Shown: piece by piece, positions 22,655-34,994 of the stretch
Position numbering within the stretch: the stretch's first letter is position 1
How the letters are laid out: each line of letters begins with the position of its first letter
Source of the DNA: Vanilla planifolia
Lineage: Eukaryota; Streptophyta; Magnoliopsida; Asparagales; Orchidaceae
Direction: 5' to 3'
Length of the DNA: 64,000 bases
Assembly: GCA_023846275.1 (NCBI GenBank)
Contig: CM043877.1
Location: 13,685,107-13,749,106, forward strand
Translations under genes and position numbers: made by a program
Notes under the pieces: generated by a model
Database searches by the model: none
Seen by the model: the letters and a program-made list of their open reading frames with translations, nothing else
What the model was told of the DNA's origin: nothing

Positions 22655-25245
22655 TGTCACACCTCACCCAATATTTCATTCTAATATTAGCCCTAATAAT
22701 TATAAGATTAGAATAATTAGAGTTTAAGTATAATTATAGAATATTAACAACCTAACTAGATGAGGAATGATGGTAATACTAGCTCCAATTTTGGTTGAAA
22801 TCATCTAATTTTTAAAATGTATCATAAGAAATTATTATACCTCAGAAAACAAATGACTACAGTTTCCTCTAAAATAATTTATGTTTCTTTTATACATATC
22901 AATAATCAATAATAATAATCACAAAAGATAAATAATATTTATAATAATAATAAATCTAAAAATAAAATCACATATAATCAAATTCATAATGTAACTACAT
23001 AACAAAATATTTCATCTTCAAAAGATTTCATAACTTCTAATGCTCTTTAATATAACAAAATCTATAAGTTTATCATCTAGTGATAACCAAAACATATAAA
23101 GTATAATAAAAGTTTTTTTTATCTCTTTGTGTTTTAGGATTTTGACATATTATGTAAGTACATAATAAGCTTAAAAGCCTAATAAATAAATTTGTATGCA
23201 AATAATAAGATAAGATAAAATATGATAACAATTTTAATTATAAAATAACTAATAAATTATATTAAACAAGTTCTTGTGATCATCATCTAAAAAATGCATA
23301 TAAAATAAACTAGTAAAAACATGATATCAAGATATAAAAAGATATATATAAGCATATAAGAGCATATGATTAAACTATAAAAATGTATAAAATAATTAAT
23401 ATATAAAAAGATGCAAAAATACATCTTCTAATTATGTATATATATATAATACGCGTCTCTCTATCCACTATAATTTATTTTATCCATCTAAAAACTAATC
23501 TTTTTATATATTTTTAGACTATTTTAATTCTAATATTTTTTAAAGTTTTCATCTTAATGTTATTTTTCTTCTATTTCATAGTACTCATATTTAACATCAA
23601 GGCCTAGATTTTCATTAAATGATAATTATTCTAATGTCATGAAATCTCATCTTATCTATATAATATCTACATCAAGCACACAGTATATAGATCTCATATC
23701 ATAAATATGATATTACATTATAGCATATAAACCCAACCTATAGACATCATATCATGTCTGTCTTATAGTGGATCTATTCTCTAGCTACTAAATTATACTA
23801 TAAGTAGTTCATCGTATATCATATCTACATCATAATTAATCTTATCTCTAACTGCTAGATCATACAATAAATAATTCATCACATATTATATCTATATCAT
23901 AATAGATCTCATCTTTAACTACTAGATCATATAACTAGCAGCTCATCATATATCATGTTGAATATGATATTAATGGTACCATAACATAACATGTTGCCTT
24001 ATCTCCACTTGTAGTGATAATCAACTAGAGTTGATGTCATTAGACATACATTATCATTCTTATTTTTACTTTTTTTTCATAATATATTCATGATACATCA
24101 ATATCATCACTGATATAATCATCATAATAAAGCAAATATAACCCAAATCATATCAAATATATAATCTCATATCACAAGAATTTATCTTTTACTTTATTTT
24201 ATTTAGTTCTCATTTCTCATTTATGTTCTCTATTTGTTATTATATTTATTTTTTTAATTCATATCATTAGCATTAACAAATCGATCAATTATTTCACATT
24301 TTTATTTTTATTTTCCATCACACACCATGTCATAATATTGTAGAAAATTCTTACATTATAATTATTTAAAATTTACCTACCAATCCTCTTTAAGAAAATT
24401 CTTACATTTAACTTTTTTCTTTTAGCTTCTTATAAATAAATGATTAAGCATCTAATTAAAAATAGATATAATTTTATTATTTATTAATAATAATTTAAAT
24501 AATATTTCTAAATCTATGAATTTAATGTTACCTACTTAAGCTTCATTTCTAATTCAATAGAGTAATTCTACTAACGATCTTGCACTATTTGTAAAAAAAC
24601 CTTCAAGCTTTCTTCTTTTATAGTGGATATTTTTTAATATTACTTAACAATATTTAAGAATCACTTAGTTCCTTCTCATGTATATCAAAGATAAGAAAAT
24701 ATATAATAGCTCATTGATTCTCACTTTTTTGTATCATAAATTATAAGCACAACACTACCAATATTACTATGGCTCAAATTTGTGAAAAACAGCCCTTTCA
24801 AATCTCAATTTTAATGCAAAATATCAAAAATCATTTCCTTTCTACTTCTCTAGAATTAATATTGAAACTAAGTAAGAAATTGAAGTCAATAGTAGCATTT
24901 CTTTTTTTCTGATGACCTACATGTAGTTGTGTTCTTCCTATTGAATAGAAGAGGAACAAAATAATAATAGTCACTTACGAGTCCCCTATCTTGATCGTAA
25001 AACTTTGTAAGGTTGCACGATGATGAGGCAACGAGGATCAAATGCCAAAAAGGTCGACCGCACGTTTAATGATGAGGGGGCAATGAGATGAAACAGTAGA
25101 TTGGAAGAAATTATGGTTCCTTTCTAATTCTATTGACTACATCCACCAAACCGCCTTAAATCAACATGACAGTGAGACAGGGAGAAATAAAGTCACAAAA
25201 TTGGTCAGTTGCACACTTAAGGGAGAAACAAAGTAACAGAATTGG
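22655..25245 (-). mobile_element. LTR copy 2 of the old Ty3/gypsy-like family (truncated)
   Basis: It begins TGTCACACCTCACCC, so the minus strand ends GGTGTGACA as expected for an LTR. It follows copies 1 and 3 through ATAATTAGAGTTTAAG, the 66-bp minisatellite and the region holding GGTTGCACGATGATGAGG. It ends near 25245, where the other copies continue for a further 0.3 kb. If the pairing is right, this is the 5' LTR of the decayed element, missing its outer end. Confidence 0.7.
23745..23960. repeat. 66-bp minisatellite in LTR copy 2, about 3 units
   Basis: Units alternate phrases like CATATCTACATCATAAT and ATCTCTAACTGCTAGATC, homologous to those in LTR copies 1 and 3. Confidence 0.7.
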
Positions 25246-25566
25246 TCAAATGAGATATGTGATATAGAGTTTATATTATATATACTATGATACTTATCAA
25301 GCATGTTTATTCTTAAAGATCCCTAATGGGATATATGTGATATATATTACAATGATTATTTTGTTATTATGAGATAGTTGTATTTGAATATGAGAATTAG
25401 TTTAACAAAATTGAGCTTTAATCATCATCCTTAAGTAGATTATTTGTGACATCTATTTGAATTATATTCTTATTTATCTTAATTATCATGTTTTGATTTA
25501 TGTTTTCATTTAGAAAGGCTAAACAAGACTTGTACAAAATTGAAGAAATAGGGAGTGAATGCTAGA
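25246..25566. other. Short AT-rich spacer between LTR copy 2 and a TRIM
   Basis: There are no ORFs and no recognisable repeat in these 320 bp. Confidence 0.5.
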
Positions 25567-26151
25567 TGATATCTCGATAGAGGAATCACTAAAAAGAAAA
25601 ACAACTTTTATTTGGCTTTTAGTTGGAGAAATATAATAATAAATTATTTTACATTGATAATTAAGATAATAATGTTAGTATTTATATATATGAGATGTCA
25701 TGGTCTTGAGATGTTAAGATAAATTTTGAGGACAAAACCCACTTAAGTTAATATAGAATAACTCAAGAGGATAATATCTCAACATAGTGAGACTAAGATA
25801 TTACATTTTACATCAAAGCTAAATCTCACTAATTTAATAAATTTGAGGATGAACTAAACAAAAAGCTAGTAAGCCTATGATACCTAGGATCAAAAGGAGT
25901 TAGAACTGAATACCAGGTGATGTCATAAGAGGAGAATGTTTAAAGAAAAGGATAGCTCCTAATAACATTCTAGGTAGAGGTGTATATGGATAAATTATCT
26001 TATATTGACTATTAAGAAGATAATTTTGATATTTATATAAGATATTATGGTATGAAGATATTAAAGAATATTTAAGGATAAACCCCATGTGAGTCAATAT
26101 AAGACAACCCAATTGAACAATATATCAATAGAGTAAGACTAGGACATCACA
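25567..26151 (+). mobile_element. TRIM (terminal-repeat retrotransposon in miniature), complete structure
   Basis: Two direct LTRs, 25567-25804 (238 bp) and 25918-26151 (234 bp), begin TGATATC or TGATGTC and end ATATTACA or ACATCACA. They flank a 113-bp non-coding internal region. Immediately after the left LTR, TTACATCAAAGCT aligns with the plant initiator-Met-tRNA primer site TGGTATCAGAGCT (several mismatches). LTR phrases such as GATAATATCTCAACATAGTG are shared with the elements at 29.6, 32.5 and 49.0 kb. No gag or pol is present, so it would have moved in trans. A target duplication is not visible. Confidence 0.75.
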
Positions 26152-26183
26152 ATCCTAGGAATGAAAATGGTGAGAACAAGTCA

Positions 26184-29100
26184 TGTCCTACCTAATATAT
26201 CATTTTAATATCAATCCTCAAAACTTTAGGATTAAAATAATCAGAGTTTAAACATAATTATATAAAATTAACTACCTAAGTAAATAAAAAAACATGATAA
26301 AACTTACTTTAATTTATGTTTAGATCATTTAATTTTTTAAATCTTACATAAGAACTATACTTCAAACAATAAATTAACAAAAATTCCATTAAAACTATTC
26401 ATGTTTTATTTATACAAGTCAATAATTAACTATAATAATCATAAGAGATAAATATCTATTATAATGACAAATATACAATTACAATCTTAACATTATCACA
26501 TATATAGTGCATCTACATAATCAAATATTTTAATTCTAAAACATATCATAATTATCAATTTTTTGTATAAAAAAAATCATAATTTTATCATTGATTTATA
26601 AAGTACTAGTTGAAACTTGTAGAACTAATTAACCTTATTAAAGATATAAATATAAATACATATATTGATATATTATCTCAAATATAATAATTCATATATC
26701 TATTAAAATATATAAATAAAAATATCACAATCTTCTCAAAAATAAGTTATCAAACTTAAGTGTAGCTAACCATCTTTTAATGTATTAAGATTTTGACTTA
26801 TAATATAAGTACATAATGAGCTTGAAAACCAATAAATAAATTATATATAAATAATAAGATAAGATAAAGTATGATAATAACATAAACTATAAAAAAAACT
26901 AATAAATAATATTAAATAAATGCCTATGATCATATCAAAAAATGTATATAAAATGAATTAACAAAAGCATGATATCAAGATATAAAAAAATGTATAAGCA
27001 TATAAGAGCAAATGATCAAACTATAAAATTATATAAAATAATCAACATATAGAAAGATACATAAATATTACTTGTAATAAGTTCATACATACACATCTCT
27101 TTATCTATTATAATTATTTTTTCTATTTGAAATCCAATTTCTTTTAATATTTTTGAACTACTTTGATTCTATTATTTTCTTAATTTTTTCAACCTAATAT
27201 GATTTATCATCAATTTCATAACACTCAAACTTATCATCAGGGCCCAAGTATTTATCAAATGATTATTATTCTAATGTCACGAGATCTCATCTCATTTATA
27301 TCATATTTGTATTAAGAACACAATATGTACATCATATATCATACTATTTGACATCACATCATATCATATAGACCTAATCCATAGACATATCATATCATAT
27401 TCATCTCATAGTAGATCTCATCTCTAGTTATAAGATCACACAAGTAATTTATTATATATCATATCTATATTATAACAAATCTCATCCCTAGTTATAAGAT
27501 CACATTACAAATAGCTCATTATATATCATATCTATATCATAATAGATCTCATCTTTAATTACTAAATTATATAACAAACAGCTCATCATATATCATATGC
27601 ATATTTTAATGAATCTCATCTTTAATTGTAAGGTCACATAACAAGGAGCTCATTATATATTATATCTATATTATAATAGATCTCATCTCTAACTGTAATA
27701 TCATAATAAGTAGTTCATCATATATCATATTTGCATCATAGTAAATCTTATCTCTAACTATTAGATTATATAATAAGTAGCTCATCGTATATCATATTTG
27801 CATCATAATAGATATTATCTCTAGCTATAAGATTAGATAGTAAAAAACTCATCACATATCATATAAGGTCTGATGTCAATGGTATCATATCATAGTGTAC
27901 CATCTTATCTCCACACGTATTGATAATAGAGTATGACAACTAGAGTTAATATTATTAGATAAATATCATTATTTCATCTTTACTCATTCTAATAATATTA
28001 TATTTATGATAAATCTATATTATTACTAGTAGAATCATCACAATAAAACTCGTATAGCATGAACCATATCAGGTGCTCATGTTATCTCAAGTAATAAGTA
28101 CTTATCTTTTATTTTATTATTTTTAGTTCTTATTTCTCTACTTTCTCTTTTCTCTATATTATTTATTATTCATATTCTATATCATTAGTATCACTAAATT
28201 AATCAATTATTTTTTATTCTCTATTTTTATTTTCTATAACACAATATGTCATAATGATATAGAATATGGTGCAAAAAGAAAAAAATAATATATAATAATA
28301 TTAAATACTGAATAATCATAATATAATATCAGATTTATATTACAGTTGTTTAAAATTTACCTACCTATTTTTCTTGGAAAAGTTCTTATATTAACTTTTC
28401 TTTTTCTTTAATTTCCTATAAATAAATGATTAAGTACTTAATTAAAATAGTTATAATTTGATGATTACTCAACACTGATTCAAACAAAATTCTTAAATCT
28501 ATGAATTCATTGTTATCTATTTAAACTTATTTTTTATTTAATTGAGCAATTATACTAGCAGTCTTGCACTATTTTATAGAAAAACCTTTAAGCGTCACTT
28601 AATTTCTCATCATGTGTATCAAAGATAAAAAAAGAATATATAATAACTCACTGATTCTTCCTTTCTTTTATCCAAATTTACAAACACAAGACTATACTAC
28701 AATTGTTAGGGCTCAAATTTGTGAATAATAATATTTGTCCATCTTGATTTGGAAGCAAAACCACCCTAGAATTCAATTCCTTTCAACTTCTCTCAAAGCA
28801 ATTAGTATGCAATTAAGTAGAAATTGAACTCAATCTTGAATTTCTCATTTTTCCATCAACCTGATTTCAACTGTGTTCTTCCCATCGAATCGAAGAGGGA
28901 TGGAATAGCAATAACAAGTCGTGAGTCATAAATCTCAACCGAAATAACTTCGAATGGAAACATGATAATGAGGCAATAAGGATCGAAAGCCAAGGAGGTG
29001 ATCACAAGCGTGACAGTGAGATGGCGAGGCAATGAAGTGATGGATTGGAAGAAATTAAATTTTTATTTTGATTTTGCTGATCATATCCATCAAAGCTTCT

Positions 29101-29549
29101 AAAATTAGCTCATTGTGAAGTAATGATGAACAAAGGCTAGAAAATGGAATGACGACATGCATGAGTAGAAAGAGGAAAAAACCCTAATGTTGGTCAAGAA
29201 AAATCGAAACGAAAGTTGACATTTTGTTTTTTATATTTATTATATTATTTATTTATTTTAATTCACAATTTTTATATTATTAATAATTTATTTTTCTTTT
29301 ATAAATTTATATTAAATCCAATAAACTCTAACTACAACAAAATAAATATTGATAAACTCATCTCAACGAGCTCGATCCAATGGTATATTCACTTTACAAA
29401 TCTAACATACTTGATAAATATATATTTTATGAGAGAATACCCAAAATTATTATTTTAATCAATTATATCAAAAATTAAAATCTCAATTTTCTTTTAACAC
29501 ATCATTTATAACTATTTAAAATCAATATTAAAAAAATCAAGTTGTTATA
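26184..29549 (-). mobile_element. LTR copy 3 of the old Ty3/gypsy-like family, full-length, probably solo
   Basis: This 3.37-kb copy starts TGTCCTACCTAATAT and ends GTTGTTATA. It matches copy 1 along its whole length, including the segment right of the nested insertion (ACGAGCTCGATCCAATGG against ACGAGCTCGATCTAATG). It is longer than copy 1 largely because its 66-bp minisatellite has more units. No partner LTR or internal domain adjoins it, so it is best read as a solo LTR. A target duplication could not be recognised. Confidence 0.72.
27380..27870. repeat. 66-bp minisatellite in LTR copy 3, about 7-8 units
   Basis: The phrase ATATATCATATCTATAT, or close variants, recurs at about 27453, 27520, 27588, 27654, 27718, 27787 and 27853. 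Each is followed by AATAGATCTCATCTCTAA-like sequence. Units are diverged by roughly 15-25% by eye. Confidence 0.85.
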
Positions 29550-29559
29550 AAACATCAAT

Positions 29560-30478
29560 TGATATCTTGATATAGGAATTATTGAAGTAAAGAGTAACTC
29601 TTAATAATCTTTTAGGTGAAGTGGTATAAAAATAAATTATTTCATATTAGTTCTTAGGAGAATAATTTTAGTATTTATATGAGATATCATGGTCTTAAGA
29701 TGTTGAGAATTTTTTTTAGGATAAATCCGCTTGGGTCAATCTAGGATGATCCAAAGAGACAATACATCAATAAAGTGAGACCCAGATATTATATTTGCTA
29801 TAAAATTCAAACTTCATAAATCTAATATTATTTGAAAAAAAAATTAAGTGAAAGCTAGTGGGCATGTGATATCCATGACCAAAGAAGGTTGAGAATAAGT
29901 ACTAAGTGATGTCCTAAAAGAGGAATCTTTGAAACAAAAATTGGCTCTTAACAAACTTTTACGTGGACGGGTATAAAGATTAATTGTGTCGCATTAACTA
30001 TTGAGAGAATTATTTTAATATTTATATGAAATATCAATCTTATTATGTTGAGACATTTTTAAGAGCAAAACCTACTATGTTAATATAAGATAACCCAAGA
30101 GAATAATACTTCAACATAATACAATCAAGATTTCACAGATAGTATTAAAGTCAAACCTCACTAATTTAATATGGTTTGGGATGAACTAAGCAGACGTTGG
30201 TGAAACTGTGGCTCATAGAATCAAAGAAGACAAGGAGTCAATATTGGGTGATATCTTGAGTGGGAATCACTAAAGAAAAAAAAAGCTACTCCTAATAGAC
30301 TCCTAAATAAAAAGAATAAATTATCTCACATTAGCTACTAAGAGAGTGATTTTAAAATTTATATAAGATATTATTATCTTAAAATATTGATGTACCTTTT
30401 GTAGGTAAAACTTACTTAAGTTTGAATTGGATGATCTAAAGGAACAATACATCAACATAATGAGACTAAGATATCACA
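29560..30478 (+). mobile_element. Tandem TRIM: three LTRs and two internal regions
   Basis: Three direct LTRs of nearly equal length, 29560-29793, 29907-30137 and 30249-30478 (234, 231 and 230 bp), alternate with two internal segments of 113 and 111 bp. After the middle LTR, TAGTATTAAAGTC aligns to the initiator-Met-tRNA primer site, followed by AAACCTCACTAATTTAAT as in the other copies. The first internal segment is more decayed there (TTGCTATAAAATTC). The arrangement LTR-internal-LTR-internal-LTR is the product expected from unequal recombination between LTRs of neighbouring copies. All copies are non-coding. Confidence 0.8.
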
Positions 30479-30590
30479 ACTTGATACCTTGTTCACCCAA
30501 TCTTAATGATGATTATCATCATAATTGCATGCACTGACCCTTTTCATCACTCTAATTATCAACCTCAATGATGCAATAACATATCGTACA
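30479..30590. repeat. Left piece of segmental duplication, copy A
   Basis: ACTTGATACCTTGTTCACC at the start, followed by AATCTTAATGATGATTATC, matches 33112-33215 closely. In both places it directly follows the 3' end of a TRIM LTR. Confidence 0.75.
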
Positions 30591-31984
30591 TCATAAAGAT
30601 GTTCCACTTTGAGGCATATTAGTTCCATTTGTACTCAGAGCTATGTCAAGATTGGCTTCTCTACTTCTTATTAGTAGGGATCAATTACAACTAATTATTG
30701 TTTATTACACATTTCAATTTACTTTCATCACTTCATCAAGTGTTTTGCATCTATAATTTTGTTCAAGTCATTTAAAGAATAATTACCAATTTTTTAAATA
30801 TTTTTAGCTTTAAATTAAGTACAAAAATTCCCTTTGGTAGTCCCATAATTTTGTTCGTACAAAATTTGGTTAAAAATTAGTTAGAAAGAATTAAGTTCTG
30901 GGCTATTTTCACCACCATCTGTCATTCATTGTCAATTGTTGTTATCACCTCAGCCATCAACAGTGCAATTGTCATTCATTCATCTAGCATCTACTTGACC
31001 CGCACCAACCTCCAAACAAGATAACCAACTCGACCAACATTGACTTAATCTACGAACACACTAACTTGTCAACCCGCATTGATTCTCTCCAATCCACATC
31101 AACAAAAGTAGACCTGAAGCATCAACAACTCTCTGCATACTCCACCCATTAAATAGAAACCCAAAGCAACACACGTCGATCTGCATACGCTGCACCAACC
31201 ACGTCGTCTTGCTACTCTCTCTTTTTGATTGAAATGCACATGTAGGTTTGGGAACTTCTTAATTCAATTAATTTTATAACTTTTAAAGTTAATTATTTTT
31301 CAATTTTTTTTGCAAAATTTAAAGTATTTATTTTATAATTTGTAGTGACTTTTGAAATTCTATTTTTTTAAATATTAAAAATTTATCCTTAGGTATTTCA
31401 AAATATCTTTTTTATATTTTTATATTAATAAATTATTATCTCTCTATAAATAATAATTCTCATCATGTTATAATAGATGAATTTTTTTAATGAAGTAATA
31501 AAATATTACCACCAAGCTTCTCTGATATAAGTGTGTTGTGTGCGAATAATACGACATTATGATTCTAGAGATGTCACAGACTCAAAAGAGAAGATTCTAA
31601 CTCATTATCCAACATCTATAAAGAGCATAAAATCACCAGGAAGGTACTTAGCTTCTTTATCACTTTTTTTAGAAATTTTATTATCTATCCAAAATTCTAG
31701 TTTATGCATGTGATTGTGTGATTTCCTTTTTTACAAACTCTACTTATGTTCATACATGTCACTTCACCACCAATGTGGTACTTAGATATGTGTAGATTAA
31801 AATACTTCTCATTTAGGTTGAGATATTTTATGTTAAAAATCAATGCAAGTCTTTAACTTTTAAAAAGTTCTTATTTGCTCGATGATCTTAGGATTTTATA
31901 TTCTAAACCAATAATATATTTGGGTAGGTCATTGTTTGGATATAATGTCTGAACTAAGTCTTTCTTAATTTTTTATGAGCTAAA
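30591..31984. other. 1.4-kb stretch present in copy A of the duplication and absent from copy B
   Basis: Comparison of 30479-32545 with 33112-33800 shows about 1.4 kb present only here. It has a mildly GC-richer core at 30900-31230 and no credible ORF. It could be an insertion in A or a deletion in B. No terminal repeats or target duplication were recognised. Confidence 0.55.
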
Positions 31985-32545
31985 ATAGGTTTTAGCATAT
32001 CATCCTATATCACCCAATCTCATCATCACCAGTCTGTCTCTTACATTAGCTAACTTAAGCATTATTATCCTGCTTCCTCACTCTTTATTAACACAATATC
32101 CTCTAACCAAACCCTTAAACATGCTCTAACCTTAATGCTCCATTAGGATTTCCCCTTATCCATTCAACATCCTTATTAGTGCAAAATTCATCGCCATGTC
32201 TCACAGTTCAACTTAAAAAGTCAATAGTCTAAGTTAATTATAATCATCTCTTAATAGTGACCACCTTGTGGTGTTAAATGGCCTTTTTAGCCTCTAACAA
32301 TTTCTCATTTGAACCTTTTGTGAAGGACTTTTAGGCACATCTCATTTTTTTATTTGAAATAAAACTTGTCTCTAACACTCGAGAGTAATTTCTTATGTTT
32401 TATCCCTTCTTCTTCTTCTTAGAACCATACAACTTCTCTTAAATAATATAAAGTCATGTCTATCATTAGAATATATTGTAATGACATGGTTACCCTATTG
32501 TACTTAATTTGATAGCTATGAATTTCTAATATTTCAAGAAGTGTC
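31985..32545. repeat. Right piece of segmental duplication, copy A
   Basis: It matches 33215-33800 through many phrases, for example CCCCTTATCCATTCAACA, TTAATAGTGACCAC, TGAAGGACTTTTAGGCACAT and GCAATGACATGGTTA-like sequence. Where copy B carries a TTA microsatellite, this copy carries only a short TTC run at 32406-32420. Confidence 0.8.
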
Positions 32546-32548
32546 AGG

Positions 32549-33111
32549 TGATGTCTAGAAAAGAAAATCATTAAAAAAATGACTCTTAACATGCTTTGAG
32601 ATGGAGGGGTATACAAATGAATTATCTCTTACTACTAAATCATAATTCTAATATCTATATAAAATATCATAGTCTTAAAATGTTGAGACATTTTTAAGAT
32701 AAAACTCATTTATGTTAATATGGGATAACCCAAGGAGATAATATCTTATTATAATAAGATCAAAATATCATATTTGATATTAAAACTAAATTCATTAATT
32801 TAGTGTGATTTGAGGAAGAGCTAATTAGAAGTTAGTGGATCTATGATACACAAGATCAAATAGGAAAAGAAGTGATTGTAAGGTTATACCTTAAGAGGAG
32901 AATCATTAAAGCAAAGAGATGCTCCTAACAAACTTTTAATTGAAGGGAATGTATTATCTCACATTAGTTAATAATATAATGGTTTTGATGTTTATATAAG
33001 ATGTCATGATCTTAAGATGTTAAGTCATCTTTTATGAATAAAACTCACTTAGGTTAGTATAAGATGTCATAAGATAATAATATCTCAATATAAAGAGACC
33101 AAGATATCACA
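32549..33111 (+). mobile_element. TRIM element between the two duplicated segments
   Basis: Two LTRs, 32549-32772 and 32884-33111, flank a 111-bp internal segment. The segment begins TTTGATATTAAAACT, a decayed initiator-Met-tRNA primer site. LTR phrases (GATGTCATGATCTTAAGATG, ATATAAAGAGACCAAG) match the neighbouring TRIMs. The second LTR starts TTATACC rather than TGATGTCC, so its first bases have mutated. Confidence 0.72.
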
Positions 33112-33597
33112 ACTTGACACCTCATTCACCTAATCTTAATGATGATTATCATCATAGCTACATGCATTGACCCATTTCTTCTGTTACTTCAATTATCATC
33201 CTTAATCTCTTCATCATCAGTCTTCTTCCCTTATGCTAGCTCACTCAAGCATTGTTGTCATGCTTTGTGACTCCTTGTTATCATAGGATCCCTTAACCAA
33301 ACCCTAAACACACCCAGCCTTGATGCTTTGCCAAGATTACCCCTTATCCATTCAACAATCTTGTTAATGCAAAATCCATCACAATCTCTCATAATTCAAC
33401 TTAAAAGTCAATAGTTTTAGCTAATTGAAAACATCATTTAATAGTGACCACTTTGTAGTGTTAAATTATCTTCTTTAGCCTCTAAAAATTTCCCATTTCA
33501 ACTTTTTATAAAGGACTTTTAAGCACATTTCACTTTTTAATATGGTGTGTAGAACTTTTGTCCTCTAACACTCAAAAGTAACTTCTCATGTTTTAGC

Positions 33598-33658
<61 letters not shown>

Positions 33659-33800
33659 GTTATTATTATTATTATTATTATTACAATCATATAACTTCTT
33701 TTAATTGTTGTAAAGTCATGCCCATCACAAGAATATGTTGCAATGACATGGTTATCCTATTATAATTGGTTTGATAGCTACACATTTCTAATATATCAAT
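33112..33800. repeat. Segmental duplication, copy B
   Basis: It is homologous to 30479-30590 plus 31985-32545 in direct orientation, and is non-coding. It contains the expanded TTA microsatellite. Confidence 0.8.
33598..33682. repeat. TTA/ATT trinucleotide microsatellite, about 28 units
   Basis: An almost pure ATT tract of about 85 bp has one interruption (TTG) near 33657. It lies inside duplication copy B at the site where copy A has a short TTC run. Confidence 0.97.
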
Positions 33801-34994
33801 TATGATTTTGTATTTTTGTTCAAGTTTTTTGTTTACTATAACTTGCTTTTATGCATTGTACACTTGAAACATGTTTCTCATCTTTTATGTTCCTCCAGAT
33901 TGGTAGCTTTCCACAACACCTAGAACTCATATTCTTACATGTGAACCTAAAACTAATAAACACACAGACCTAAGTCATGCACCAACATCAACAACTATAT
34001 TTAAGTATGACAGCAAAGTGATAACTATATTTAAGTATGACAACTTTATTTTGTTAAACCTACACTCATTTACACTTTAGCCAATAAATTGGGTCTATTT
34101 TGTGTGAACTAATCTCCATGACTACATACAATTTTTATATTTTTTTAATTAAAAAAATTTGCTCTATTTGACAATGTGCCATTGTTGTGTGGTTGCCATC
34201 AAAATGTTGTCACTTTGCTTTAAGTTTGAATAGATTAATCATACTTGCTCTTATAATATGCAATTATGTAACTTTTAATATAAATAATCACAATTAAAGT
34301 AAATCAAACATCTTCAATTTCATCATCCCATCCATTATCCAATTCTAAGTTGTAAGATTCGCCTCACACTCACTCACGTCATTTAAAGCTTACTTTGCAT
34401 TCATATTAATTCTTGAAGCCTATCAAATATTTCTTAATAATCTATGATCACGATTTCCTTTATTTTAACTTAAAATTAATATAATTTTTAATAATTTTTA
34501 AATATTCTTTTAAAAACTCCTTTTTTCAAATATTTTTTTTAAAATTTGTCTATGATGAGATTGAAACATAATAAAATTGGTTTGATGAAATATTCAAGTA
34601 GATCATTGTAACAATAAAACTTGTGAATTATAATTATAATTTTATATGTTAAATAAAAAGGTATAAAAACAATTATTCTTTATTACTAATAAATAAATAA
34701 ATTTATAATTATTTAGAAATTGAAGATAATTTATATATATATTTTTTAAAACTGTAAGATGGGATGCATCACTTTTACATAAAAAATTATTATAAAAAAA
34801 TTAAAATATTTTTCTATTATTTGACTTCTGAGTAAATTTGGACCACAAGCATTTATCAATTATATTATGTTCGTTGACTTTTTGCAACTTGGTAATTAAA
34901 AGCTGATTGAATTTATTTATAATAAAAAGTGGAAATAAATATCTGCCGAAATAAATCCAAATCGACCAAATTGTGTGATTGAAAATTTTGGGCA
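33801..34994 (+). other. AT-rich intergenic DNA and promoter region of the NRT2 gene
   Basis: No gene is visible. The last 100 bp before the NRT2 start contain an AT-rich stretch with a TATA-like TTTATAATAAAAAG at about 34916-34929, roughly 65-80 bp upstream of the ATG. Core promoter placement is an inference, and I recognise no nitrate-response element with confidence. Confidence 0.45.

Noticed and set aside
12763..29549. Endogenous pararetrovirus or other integrated virus in the AT-rich desert
   Set aside because: No movement-protein, coat or pararetroviral RT motif is legible; structures are LTRs, TRIMs and minisatellites.
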